A DNA stretch of 17,500 nucleotides from Theodoxus fluviatilis (Eukaryota; Mollusca; Gastropoda; Cycloneritida; Neritidae). The stretch covers positions 25,482 through 42,981 of the forward strand of contig JAWQFJ010001189.1 of the NCBI GenBank assembly GCA_034096865.1, written 5' to 3'. Numbering within the stretch: the stretch's first letter is position 1; each line of letters begins with the position of its first letter. A program made the translations under genes and the position numbers. The notes below the pieces were generated by a model. It saw nothing but the letters and a program-made list of their open reading frames with translations. It did no database searches and had not been told where the DNA came from. Positions 1 through 10,927 of this stretch are shown one piece after another.

Positions 1-246
1 AGTTTGAACAAAATCTGATATTCGTGTTTGACGTTTGCTCTTTTCTTCTTGGTGTTTTTTAGCACGCGCCTGGTGCGCGACACCTTTCATGTGGCTTTTC
101 AACGCTGCCGCTTCCATGTTGGATACAGCAAAGTCTTTTTCACAAAATCAGCACTTTGCCATCCCATCCACTCTCGCTCGCATGACCCACTCACGGTATT
201 CAGGGTCTCCTGTCCAAGAGTCTTGAAAGCGACACTTTCCAGGCAT
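1..246 (-). pseudogene. N-terminal zinc-finger part of a hAT-like transposon ORF, with an internal stop
   Basis: Read on the minus strand from an ATG at 246-244, the frame gives a conserved-looking start: MPGKCRFQDSW, then DPEYREWV. A single zinc-finger-like motif follows: C-stop-F-C, then H-x5-H in KSHMKGVAHQ. The tail is basic, with KKHQEEKSKR and then TRISDFVQ at the window edge. This arrangement is typical of the short N-terminal DNA-binding finger found in hAT-type transposon proteins and their relatives. The TGA sits between the two cysteines (codon 33) and could come from CpG decay of a CGA codon, but that is inference. The frame is open on both sides of the stop and runs off the left edge, so the rest of the protein, including any catalytic region, is not visible. 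The copy is probably inactive. Confidence 0.6.
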
Positions 247-643
247 GATGATAATCTGATTCTCAAAGAAACACTGCACCACAAACAATACAAGCTCTTT
301 TCACTCTGTCCTCGCTTGAACCAACTGACCAGACCGGCGTGGAAATGAAACGAGGTCACCTAGCCAAAGAACCAATCAGGAAGCAGAAGGCACACGAGCC
401 TTCAGAATTAACCAATGGGATGCAAGGGCACGTTTTCCTGACGTGCTCAGCGTTTCAAATTAGATTGAGAGTATCGCGCGAAGCACAGCCTAGAAAACGT
501 ATTTTTTTCTTTCTTTTTTTTTTCTTGCTTAAATTCCATGACTTTCCATGACCTAAGTTGAAATTCCATGACTTTCCAGGCCTGGAAAATGAAAAATCAA
601 ATTCCATGACTTTCCAGGTTTTCCATGACCTGTACGAACCCTG
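247..643 (-). mobile_element. 5' terminal region and terminal inverted repeat of a hAT-like DNA transposon
   Basis: On the minus strand the element starts at 643 with CAGGGTTCGTACAGG, a CAGGG-type hAT end. The subterminal part holds three copies of the motif TGGAAAGTCATGGAATTT (around 599-616, 561-578 and 531-548) and related CCTGGAAA motifs. Repeated short subterminal motifs are expected to bind transposase. The zinc-finger ORF starts about 400 bp inside this end and points away from it, as in an autonomous element. The adjacent bases 644-651 (GATTATTC) would be one copy of the 8-bp target duplication, but the other end lies outside the window and cannot be compared. Between 300 and 530 I see only a T-rich tract near 501-523 and no further coding sequence. 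Confidence 0.65.
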
Positions 644-821
644 GATTATTCACAAACTTGTTTTTAGAATGTAATGCTGTTGAGGATGTTCAAGGTATGA
701 AACATCATGATGTCTTGAAAAAATGTGACATTCATTCTCCACATTAGAGGTACTTTGTCATGTCAAAACATAACAAGTGACCAATACATTTCAAACAGCA
801 GCTTTTGAAGACTGACATTAG

Positions 822-852
822 CCCCCCCCCCCCCCCCCCCCCCCACCCCCCC
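822..852. repeat. Poly-C / poly-G tract
   Basis: There are thirty C residues interrupted by a single A at 845. The minus strand, which is the sense strand of the GPCPD1 transcript, carries the G-run. It could form G-quadruplex structures in DNA or pre-mRNA. Such runs are also error-prone in assembly, so the length is approximate. Confidence 0.95.
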
Positions 853-1059
853 AAGAAATAAATGATTGCACACAGCCAGTGCTGCACCAATACCTCTCTC
901 ATCAGATGGAAGGCTGTGGTCTGTGTGCTTTTGGGGACTGCTCCGGTAACATCGCACAGCCGGCCCCAAGCAGCATCAGGTGCCACCAGGAGATATTTTG
1001 CAGTTAAATTGCAGAAGATATCAAGCCCATCAGGGCAGCACGTGTTTCCTGCAGCATTC

Positions 1060-1629
1060 TGCAGCCTCTTCATCACTGCATCTGACTGTGCAGCCTCTTC
1101 ATCACTGCATCTGACTGTGCAGCCTATTCATCACTGCATCTGTGCAGCCTCTTCATTACTGCATCTGTGCAGCCTCTTCATCACTGCATCTGACTGTGCA
1201 GCCTCTTCATCACTGCATCTGACTGTGCAGCCTCTTCATCACTGCATCTGTGCAGCCTCTTCATCACTGCATCTGACTGTGCAGCCTCTTCATCACTGCA
1301 TCTGACTGTGCAGCCTCTTCATCACTGCATCTGACTGTGCAGCCTCTTCATCACTGCATCTGACTGTGCAGCCTCTTCATCACTGCATCTGACTGTGCAG
1401 CCTCTTTATCACTGCATCTGACTGTGCAGCCTCTTCATCACTGCATCAGACTGTGCAGCCTCTTCATCACTGCATCTGACTGTGCAGCCTCTTCATCACT
1501 GCATCTGACTGTGCAGCCTCTTCATCACTGCATCTGACTGTGCAGCCTCTTCATCACTGCATCTGACTGTGCAGCCTCTTCATCACTGCATCTGACTGTG
1601 CAGCCTCTTCATCACTGCATCTGACTGCA
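1060..1629. repeat. 29-bp minisatellite, about 20 copies
   Basis: The unit is TGACTGTGCAGCCTCTTCAT plus CACTGCATC. Most copies are exact. Three near the left side lack five bases (the GACTG step) and are 24 bp long. Single-base variants include TATTCATC, TTCATTACTG, TTTATC and CATCAGAC. The array is plus-strand C/T-rich and begins in the degenerate TGCAGCATTCTGCAGCC. It decays at the right into CTGACTGCAGCCTGCAGACC. A short open frame crosses part of it, but the 29-bp period shifts frame every copy, so coding is unlikely. Confidence 0.95.
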
Positions 1630-1944
1630 GCCTGCAGACCCAGACTTCAAAGCAACCCATCCATGGACTGCAGGCAAAGCCCCTGCATCCAACTTCGACT
1701 AGAACATGGCAACCTAACCCCCTTCCCTGCTCTGTCATAGCATGTTGATTTCCTTTTATAGGCCCATGCTATGTTTGTCTTGCATCAAGCAGACAGTGAA
1801 CAAGATGGGCATAACACAGTAGATACAAGATGGCCATACCTAACAGCCAGTCCATCAGTTATTATTTATGGATCCCAATATGAGCAGACAGTGAGAAAGC
1901 ACACTTAATAAAAAAGAAAAAAAAATTGTAAAAAAGAAAAATAA
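1630..1944. other. Unique intronic or downstream sequence, no gene seen
   Basis: This is ordinary non-repetitive sequence. The only structure is an A-rich tract at about 1908-1945. I found no GPCPD1-like exon on the minus strand. Confidence 0.5.
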
Positions 1945-2342
1945 GGAACCCCTTCCACTGATGAGCCACACTAGCGGATTCATCTGAGGAAAGAGGTTCG
2001 ATGTTGGTCAATTAATTTGCAGTGACTCCCACACAGAATGACAACCAAATTAATATGTGCTTGCTAGCTCACATACGCAAGCTTAGACGGTTATTCCACC
2101 CACAGAATGACAATAAAGAGTGAATGATTGACAAACTGGTGTACACAATGCGCTTTCAGCTGAATTGGGTTACGATGAATATCATTTTTGCATCAATTGT
2201 CAAGGCGATTAGGTCCTGTTTCAAGCATAAACACCTATGCAAAAACGCAGCCAATCAGATGTTGTGGCCCACTAGTGGAGCGGGTTCTGCTCCCCTTTCC
2301 TCGGACGAGTCCACTAGTGTGGCCCATCCGTGGAGGGAATCC
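1945..2342. mobile_element. MITE-like element with about 52-bp imperfect terminal inverted repeats
   Basis: The segment 1945-1996 reappears in reverse complement at 2292-2342 with about nine mismatches. Shared runs include GCCACACTAG and GAGGAAAG. The roughly 295-bp interior has no coding sequence. It contains two copies of CACAGAATGACAA (near 2033 and 2101). The size and arrangement fit a non-autonomous DNA element or its remnant. I could not define a target-site duplication. The right repeat ends 29 bp from the exon C donor site. Confidence 0.6.
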
Positions 2343-2371
2343 ACACAAAAAAGTAAGAAAGGCCAACTCAC

Positions 2372-2502
2372 ATGACACAGGAGTCGGGGTCAAAGCTGGA
2401 AAAGATTATTTTCCTCTTCTTGGCATGAGCAAAGACCACATCCAGAATCCGGTCGATGCATTCGTTCCTCTCAAAGTAGTGCACCATCTCCCAGTGACCG
2501 GT
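2372..2502 (-). CDS. GPCPD1: GPCPD1 exon C (internal coding exon, GDPD domain)
   Basis: The 131-bp exon reads 43 codons plus two bases (phase 0 to phase 2). It includes YFERNECIDRILDVVF and KKRKIIFSSFDPDSC, corresponding to vertebrate YFDMNLFLDIIL and GKRRIVFSSFDADIC. The SSFD block is a conserved strand of the GDPD TIM barrel. The acceptor is TTTCTGCAG (AG at 2504-2503) and the donor is GTGAGT after the AT of a split Met codon (GT at 2371-2370). This matches the CTM|VRQ position in vertebrates. It joins exon B in phase. The next exon (a VRQKQ..YPxLFLTQG-like segment) was not found in 1-2371, so it should lie beyond the left edge. A MITE-like element begins 29 bp inside the downstream intron. 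Confidence 0.92.
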
Positions 2503-2914
2503 CTGCAGAAACAAGGAAACAACCTCTGTGATGACACGAAGTTTAAAAGGTCACCCTTCAGCTAAAACTCAAGACACTGAGAGAAAATTAGACAGTGGGA
2601 TCCACATTCAGAAAGCTTTTACGAGATGAAGAAAAGCAATTCCCACTCTACTTGCAACTCTCAATACTCGCTCATCCTGATGACCTTCTTGTCCCCTGAA
2701 GGAGCTCCAGGCCAGTGGTGAGGATGCTCTCACCTTGCAGCCAGCAGGTGCTGTATTCAATGCAGCACGGATCTGAGAGTTGCGTCCTTGGGCAAGTGCT
2801 TAGTAGCCTCCATTGCCCTCTACTATCCAGGAGTAAGACTGCATACTGGGTGCCGCACTGTGGCAACCAGGACTGAAATTCCCTACAACACTTTCTTGTG
2901 TATTTCAGCTAAAG
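2503..2914. other. GPCPD1 intron, unique part
   Basis: This is the 3' part (in transcription sense) of the intron between exons B and C, including the exon C acceptor region just right of 2502. Apart from the splice signal I see no gene, RNA or repeat in it. Confidence 0.6.
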
Positions 2915-2932
2915 TCATCATCATCATCATTG

Positions 2933-2984
<52 letters not shown>
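2915..2984. repeat. (ATC)n / (GAT)n microsatellite
   Basis: About 23 TCA/ATC triplets, interrupted by one TTG near 2931. Simple sequence within the intron. An open frame across it encodes only poly-isoleucine and is an artefact. Confidence 0.97.
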
Positions 2985-3100
2985 TGTTCCGAAGGTAACC
3001 ACCATTGGATGAACATTAGGTAAGACTTCCGCAAGTCATCACTTGACTGACAAACCTACAATAATGAATCAGAAGAGTGAAACATGATAAGGAGCACCTG

Positions 3101-6100
3101 GGGTTTATCTGACAGCTAGGTCAGTACAGGAATGGCAGCAAGGTTTGTCTGACAGCTAGGTCAGTACAGGAATGGCAGCAAGGTTTGTCTGACAGCTAGG
3201 TCAGTACAGGAATGGCAGCAAGGTTTTATCTGACAGCTAGCTCAGTACAGGAATGGCAGCAAGGTTTTATCTGACAGCTAGGTCAGTACAGGAATGGCAG
3301 CAAAGTTTATCTGACAGCTAGCTCAGTACAGGAGTGGCAGCAAGATTTATCTGTTAGCTAGGTCAGTACAGGAATGGCAGCAAGGTTTATCTGACAGCTA
3401 GCTCAGTACAGGAATGGCAGCAAGGTTTATCTGACAGCTAGGTCAGTACAGGAATGGCAGCAAAGTTCATCTGACAGCTAGCTCAGTACAGGAGTGGCAG
3501 CAAGGTATATCTGACAGCTAGGTCAGTACAGGAATGACAGCAAGGTTTATCTGACAGCTAGCTCAGTACAGGAGTGGCAGCAAGGTATATCTGACAGCTA
3601 GCTCAGTACAGGAATGGCAGCAAGGTATATCTGACAGCTAGGTCAGTACAGGAATGGCAGCAAGGTATATCTGACAGCTAGCTCAGTACAGGAATGACAG
3701 CAAGGTTTATCTGACAGCTAGGTCAGTACAGGAGTGGCAGCAAGGTATATCTGACAGCTAGCTCAGTACAGGAATGGCAGCAAGGTATATCTGACAGCTA
3801 GCTCAGTACAGGAATGGCAGCAAGGTATATCTGACAGCTAGGTCAGTACAGGAATGGCAGCAAGGTTTATCTGACAGCTAGCTCAGTACAGGAGTGGCAG
3901 CAAGGTATATCTGACAGCTAGCTCAGTACAGGAGTGGCAGCAAGGTTTATCTGACAGCTAGGTCAGTACAGGAATGGCAGCAAGGTATATCTGACAGCTA
4001 GCTCAGTACAGGAATGGCAGCAAGGTATATCTGACAGCTAGCTCAGTACAGGAATGGCAGCAAGGTTTATCTGACAGCTAGGTCAGTACAGGAATGGCAG
4101 CAAGGTTTATCTGACAGCTAGCTCAGTACAGGAATGGCAGCAAGGTATATCTGACAGCTAGCTCAGTACAGGAATGGCAGCAAGGTATATCTGACAGCTA
4201 GCTCAGTACAGGAATGGCAGCAAGGTTTATCTGACAGCTAGGTCAGTACAGGAATGGCAGCAAGGTTTATCTGACAGCTAGCTCAGTACAGGAATGGCAG
4301 CAAGGTTTATCTGACAGCTAGGTCAGTACAGGAATGGCAGCAAGGTTTATCTGACAGCTAGGTCAGTACAGGAATGGCAGCAAGGTATATCTGACAGCTA
4401 GCTCAGTACAGGAATGGCAGCAAGGTATATCTGACAGCTAGCTCAGTACAGGAATGACAGCAAGGTATATCTGACAGCTAGCTCAGTACAGGAATGACAG
4501 CAAGGTATATCTGACAGCTAGGTCAGTACAGGAATGACAGCAAGGTATATCTGACAGCTAGCTCAGTACAGGAATGGCAGCAAGGTATATCTGACAGCTA
4601 GGTCAGTAAAGGAATGACAGCAAGGTATATCTGACAGCTAGCTCAGTACAGGAATGGCAGCAAGGTATATCTGACAGCTAGCTCAGTACAGGAATGGCAG
4701 CAAGGTATATCTGACAGCTAGGTCAGTACAGGAATGGCAGCAAGGTATATCTGACAGCTAGCTCAGTACAGGAGTGGCAGCAAGGTATATCTGACAGCTA
4801 GCTCAGTACAGGAATGACAGCAAGGTATATCTGACAGCTAGCTCAGTACAGGAATGACAGCAAGGTATATCTGACAGCTAGGTCAGTACAGGAGTGGCAG
4901 CAAGGTATATCTGACAGCTAGCTCAGTACAGGAATGACAGCAAGGTTTATCTGACAGCTAGCTCAGTACAGGAATGGCAGCAAGGTATATCTGACAGCTA
5001 GGTCAGTACAGGAGTGGCAGCAAGGTTTATCTGACAGCTAGCTCAGTACAGGAGTGGCAGCAAGGTATATCTGACAGCTAGCTCAGTACAGGAGTGGCAG
5101 CAAGGTTTATCTGACAGCTAGGTCAGTACAGGAATGACAGCAAGGTATATCTGACAGCTAGGTCAGTACAGGAATGGCAGCAAGGTATATCTGACAGCTA
5201 GGTCAGTACAGGAATGGCAGCAAGGTATATCTGACAGCTAGGTCAGTACAGGAATGGCAGCAAGGTATATCTGACAGCTAGGTCAGTACAGGAATGGCAG
5301 CAAGGTATATCTGACAGCTAGGTCAGTACAGGAATGACAGCAAGATTTATCTGACAGCTAGCTCAGTACAGGAATGGCAGCAAGGTATATCTGACAGCTA
5401 GCTCAGTACAGGAGTGGCAGCAAGGTATATCTGACAGCTAGCTCAGTACAGGAGTGGCAGCAAGGTTTATCTGACAGCTAGGTCAGTACAGGAATGGCAG
5501 CAAGGTATATCTGACAGCTAGGTCAGTACAGGAATGGCAGCAAAGTTCATCTGACAGCTAGCTCAGTACAGGAGTGGCAGCAAGGTATATCTGACAGCTA
5601 GGTCAGTACAGGAATGGCAGCAAGGTATATCTGACAGCTAGGTCAGTACAGGAGTGGCAGCAAGGTTTATCTGACAGCTAGGTCAGTACAGGAGTGGCAG
5701 CAAGGTATATCTGACAGCTAGGTCAGTACAGGAATGACAGCAAGGTATATCTGACAGCTAGGTCAGTACAGGAGTGGCAGCAAGGTTTATCTGACAGCTA
5801 GGTCAGTACAGGAATGACAGCAAGGTATATCTGACAGCTAGCTCAGTACAGGAATGGCAGCAAGGTTTATCTGACAGCTAGGTCAGTACAGGAATGACAG
5901 CAAGGTATATCTGACAGCTAGCTCAATAAAGGAATGGCAGCAAGGTTTCATCTGACAGCTAGCTCAGTACAGGAATGGCAGCAAGATTTATCTGACAGCT
6001 AGGTCAGTACAGGAATGGCAGCAAGGTTTATCTGACAGCTAGGTCAGTACAGGAGTGGCAGCAAGGTTCATCTGACAGCTAGGTCAGTACAGGAATGGCA

Positions 6101-9100
6101 GCAAAGTTCATCTGACAGCTAGCTCAGTACAGGAGTGGCAGCAAGGTATATCTGACAGCTAGGTCAGTACAGGAATGGCAGCAAGGTATATCTGACAGCT
6201 AGCTCAGTACAGGAATGGCAGCAAGGTATATCTGACAGCTAGCTCAGTACAGGAGTGGCAGCAAGGTATATCTGACAGCTAGCTCAGTACAGGAGTGGCA
6301 GCAAGGTATATCTGACAGCTAGGTCAGTACAGGAATGGCAGCAAGGTATATCTGACAGCTAGGTCAGTACAGGAATGGCAGCAAGGTATATCTGACAGCT
6401 AGCTCAGTACAGGAATGGCAGCAAGGTATATCTGACAGCTAGCTCAGTACAGGAATGGCAGCAAGGTATATCTGACAGCTAGCTCAGTACAGGAATGACA
6501 GCAAGGTATATCTGACAGCTAGGTCAGTACAGGAATGGCAGCAAGGTATATCTGACAGCTAGCTCAGTACAGGAGTGGCAGCAAGGTATATCTGACAGCT
6601 AGCTCAGTACAGGAATGGCAGCAAGGTATATCTGACAGCTAGGTCAGTACAGGAATGGCAGCAAGGTATATCTGACAGCTAGCTCAGTACAGGAATGGCA
6701 GCAAGGTATATCTGACAGCTAGCTCAGTACAGGAATGGCAGCAAGGTATATCTGACAGCTAGGTCAGTACAGGAATGGCAGCAAGGTATATCTGACAGCT
6801 AGCTCAGTACAGGAATGGCAGCAAGGTATATCTGACAGCTAGGTCAGTACAGGAATGGCAGCAAGGTATATCTGACAGCTAGCTCAGTACAGGAATGGCA
6901 GCAAGGTATATCTGACAGCTAGCTCAGTACAGGAATGGCAGCAAGGTATATCTGACAGCTAGCTCAGTACAGGAATGGCAGCAAGGTATATCTGACAGCT
7001 AGCTCAGTACAGGAATGGCAGCAAGGTATATCTGACAGCTAGCTCAGTACAGGAATGGCAGCAAGGTATATCTGACAGCTAGGTCAGTACAGGAATGGCA
7101 GCAAGGTATATCTGACAGCTAGCTCAGTACAGGAATGGCAGCAAGGTATATCTGACAGCTAGGTCAGTACAGGAATGGCAGCAAGGTATATCTGACAGCT
7201 AGCTCAGTACAGGAATGGCAGCAAGGTATATCTGACAGCTAGCTCAGTACAGGAATGACAGCAAGGTTTATCTGACAGCTAGGTCAGTACAGGAATGGCA
7301 GCAAGGTATATCTGACAGCTAGCTCAGTACAGGAATGGCAGCAAGGTATATCTGACAGCTAGCTCAGTACAGGAATGGCAGCAAGGTATATCTGACAGCT
7401 AGCTCAGTACAGGAATGGCAGCAAGGTTTATCTGACAGCTAGGTCAGTACAGGAATGGCAGCAAGGTATATCTGACAGCTAGGTCAGTACAGGAATGACA
7501 GCAAGGTTTATCTGACAGCTAGGTCAGTAAAGGAATGGCAGCAAGGTATATCTGACAGCTAGGTCAGTACAGGAATGGCAGCAAGGTATATCTGACAGCT
7601 AGCTCAGTACAGGAATGGCAGCAAGGTATATCTGACAGCTAGCTCAGTACAGGAATGGCAGCAAGGTTTATCTGACAGCTAGCTCAGTACAGGAATGGCA
7701 GCAAGGTTTATCTGACAGCTAGCTCAGTACAGGAGTGGCAGCAAGGTTTGTCTGACAGCTAGCTCAGTACAGGAATGACAGCAAGGTTTATCTGACAGCT
7801 AGCTCAGTACAGGAGTGGCAGCAAGGTATATCTGACAGCTAGCTCAGTACAGGAATGGCAGCAAGGTATATCTGACAGCTAGCTCAGTACAGGAATGGCA
7901 GCAAGGTTTATCTGACAGCTAGCTCAGTACAGGAATGGCAGCAAGGTATATCTGACAGCTAGCTCAGTACAGGAATGGCAGCAAGGTATATCTGACAGCT
8001 AGCTCAGTACAGGAATGGCAGCAAGGTATATCTGACAGCTAGCTCAGTACAGGAATGGCAGCAAAGTTCATCTGACAGCTAGCTCAGTACAGGAGTGGCA
8101 GCAAGATTTATCTGACAGCTAGCTCAGTACAGGAATGGCAGCAAGGTTTATCTGACAGCTAGGTCAGTACAGGAATGGCAGCAAGGTATATCTGACAGCT
8201 AGGTCAGTACAGGAATGGCAGCAAGGTATATCTGACAGCTAGGTCAGTACAGGAATGGCAGCAAGGTATATCTGACAGCTAGCTCAGTACAGGAATGGCA
8301 GCAAGGTATATCTGACAGCTAGGTCAGTACAGGAATGGCAGCAAAGTATATCTGACAGCTAGGTCAGTACAGGAATGGCAGCAAGGTACATCTGACAGCT
8401 AGCTCAGTACAGGAATGGCAGCAAGGTTTATCTGACAGCTAGGTCAGTACAGGAATGGCAGCAAGGTATATCTGACAGCTAGGTCAGTACAGGAATGGCA
8501 GCAAGGTATATCTGACAGCTAGGTCAGTACAGGAATGGCAGCAAGGTATATCTGACAGCTAGCTCAGTACAGGAATGGCAGCAAGGTATATCTGACAGCT
8601 AGGTCAGTACAGGAATGGCAGCAAAGTATATCTGACAGCTAGGTCAGTACAGGAATGGCAGCAAGGTACATCTGACAGCTAGCTCAGTACAGGAATGGCA
8701 GCAAGGTATATCTGACAGCTAGCTCAGTACAGGAATGGCAGCAAGGTACATCTGACAGCTAGGTCAGTACAGGAATGGCAGCAAGGTATATCTGACAGCT
8801 AGCTCAGTACAGGAGTGGCAGCAAGGTATATCTGACAGCTAGCTCAGTACAGGAATGACAGCAAGGTTTATCTGACAGCTAGGTCAGTACAGGAATGACA
8901 GCAAGGTTTATCTGACAGCTAGCTCAGTACAGGAATGACAGCAAGGTTTATCTGACAGCTAGGTCAGTACAGGAGTGGCAGCAAGGTATATCTGACAGCT
9001 AGCTCAGTACAGGAATGACAGCAAGGTATATCTGACAGCTAGGTCAGTACAGGAGTGGCAGCAAGGTTTATCTGACAGCTAGCTCAGTACAGGAGTGGCA

Positions 9101-10872
9101 GCAAGGTATATCTGACAGCTAGGTCAGTACAGGAATGGCAGCAAGGTATATCTGACAGCTAGCTCAGTACAGGAATGACAGCAAGGTTTATCTGACAGCT
9201 AGCTCAGTACAGGAGTGGCAGCAAGGTATATCTGACAGCTAGGTCAGTACAGGAATGACAGCAAGGTATATCTGACAGCTAGGTCAGTACAGGAATGGCA
9301 GCAAGGTATATCTGACAGCTAGCTCAGTACAGGAATGGCAGCAAGGTATATCTGACAGCTAGCTCAGTACAGGAATGGCAGCAAGGTATATCTGACAGCT
9401 AGGTCAGTACAGGAATGGCAGCAAGATTTATCTGACAGCTAGGTCAGTACAGGAATGGCAGCAAGGTATATCTGACAGCTAGCTCAGTACAGGAATGGCA
9501 GCAAGGTATATCTGACAGCTAGGTCAGTACAGGAATGGCAGCAAGGTATATCTGACAGCTAGCTCAGTACAGGAGTGGCAGCAAGGTATATCTGACAGCT
9601 AGCTCAGTACAGGAATGGCAGCAAGGTATATCTGACAGCTAGCTCAGTACAGGAGTGGCAGCAAGGTATATCTGACAGCTAGGTCAGTACAGGAATGGCA
9701 GCAAGGTATATCTGACAGCTAGCTCAGTACAGGAATGGCAGCAAGGTATATCTGACAGCTAGCTCAGTACAGGAATGGCAGCAAGGTATATCTGACAGCT
9801 AGCTCAGTACAGGAATGGCAGCAAGGTTTCATCTGACAGCTAGGTCAGTACAGGAATGACAGCAAGGTATATCTGACAGCTAGGTCAGTACAGGAATGGC
9901 AGCAAGGTATATCTGACAGCTAGCTCAGTACAGGAATGGCAGCAAGGTATATCTGACAGCTAGGTCAGTACAGGAGTGGCAGCAAGGTATATCTGACAGC
10001 TAGGTCAGTACAGGAATGGCAGCAAGGTTTGTCTGACAGCTAGGTCAGTACAGGAATGGCAGCAAGGTTTTATCTGACAGCTAGCTCAGTACAGGAATGG
10101 CAGCAAGGTTTTATCTGACAGCTAGGTCAGTACAGGAATGGCAGCAAGGTTTATCTGACAGCTAGCTCAGTACAGGAATGGCAGCAAGGTATATCTGACA
10201 GCTAGGTCAGTACAGGAATGGCAGCAAGGTATATCTGACAGCTAGCTCAGTACAGGAATGGCAGCAAGGTATATCTGACAGCTAGGTCAGTACAGGAATG
10301 GCAGCAAGGTTTATCTGACAGCTAGGTCAGTACAGGAATGGCAGCAAGGTATATCTGACAGCTAGGTCAGTACAGGAATGGCAGCAAGGTATATCTGACA
10401 GCTAGCTCAGTACAGGAATGGCAGCAAGGTATATCTGACAGCTAGCTCAGTACAGGAATGGCAGCAAGGTTTATCTGACAGCTAGCTCAGTACAGGAATG
10501 ACAGCAAGGTATATCTGACAGCTAGGTCAGTACAGGAATGACAGCAAGGTATATCTGACAGCTAGGTCAGTACAGGAATGGCAGCAAGGTATATCTGACA
10601 GCTAGCTCAGTACAGGAGTGGCAGCAAGGTTTATCTGACAGCTAGGTCAGTACAGGAATGGCAGCAAGGTATATCTGACAGCTAGGTCAGTACAGGAATG
10701 GCAGCAAGGTTTATCTGACAGCTAGGTCAGTACAGGAATGGCAGCAAAGTTCATCTGACAGCTAGCTCAGTACAGGAATGACAGCAAGGTTTATCTGACA
10801 GCTAGGTCAGTACAGGAGTGGCAGCAAGGTTTATCTGACAGCTAGGTCAGTACAGGAATGACAGCAAGATCT
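3101..10872. repeat. Giant 40-bp tandem array (about 194 copies)
   Basis: The monomer is a TCTGACAGCTAGSTCAGTAC half followed by an AGGAATGGCAGCAAGGTATA half. Period is exactly 40 bp except for a few 41-bp units with an extra T or C after GGTTT (near 3226, 3266, 5948, 9828, 10069 and 10110). Variation is restricted to a few recurring sites: GCTAGG versus GCTAGC, GAATGG versus GAGTGG versus GAATGA, and GGTATA versus GGTTTA, with rarer TTCA and AAAG forms. It fills about 92% of the intron between exons B and C. There is no open frame: the unit contains stops and shifts frame each copy. Edge copies on the left are more divergent (for example CTGTTAGC near 3350) than the centre, as expected for homogenisation by unequal exchange or conversion. 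Confidence 0.98.
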
Positions 10873-10927
10873 GGAAAAAGATGGTGTGGGACATTAAACA
10901 TTGAATATATCAAAGCAGTTTGCCCAC

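Noticed and set aside
744..1076. Minus-strand open frame of 110 codons, possibly the GPCPD1 exon after exon C.
   Set aside because: Its translation does not match the expected VRQKQ..YPxLFLTQG segment, and its end is a poly-glycine produced by the poly-C tract.
1950..1992. CTGATGAG ... GAAA pattern resembling a hammerhead ribozyme core.
   Set aside because: The bases between the two motifs do not form stem II, and no matching stem I/III or GUC cleavage site is visible. The match is limited to the short core words.
2188..2565. Plus-strand open frame overlapping exon C.
   Set aside because: It is the antisense shadow of the GPCPD1 exon on the minus strand.
3101..10872. The monomer contains TGACAGCTAGCTCAGT, which resembles the -35 side of the synthetic bacterial promoter J23119, as I recall it.
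   Set aside because: No -10 box follows at the right spacing, the surrounding sequence is eukaryotic, and the array shows natural variation. I treat it as chance similarity.
3101..10872. A CRISPR array.
   Set aside because: The whole 40-bp unit repeats. There are no unique spacers and no cas genes, and the context is a eukaryotic intron.
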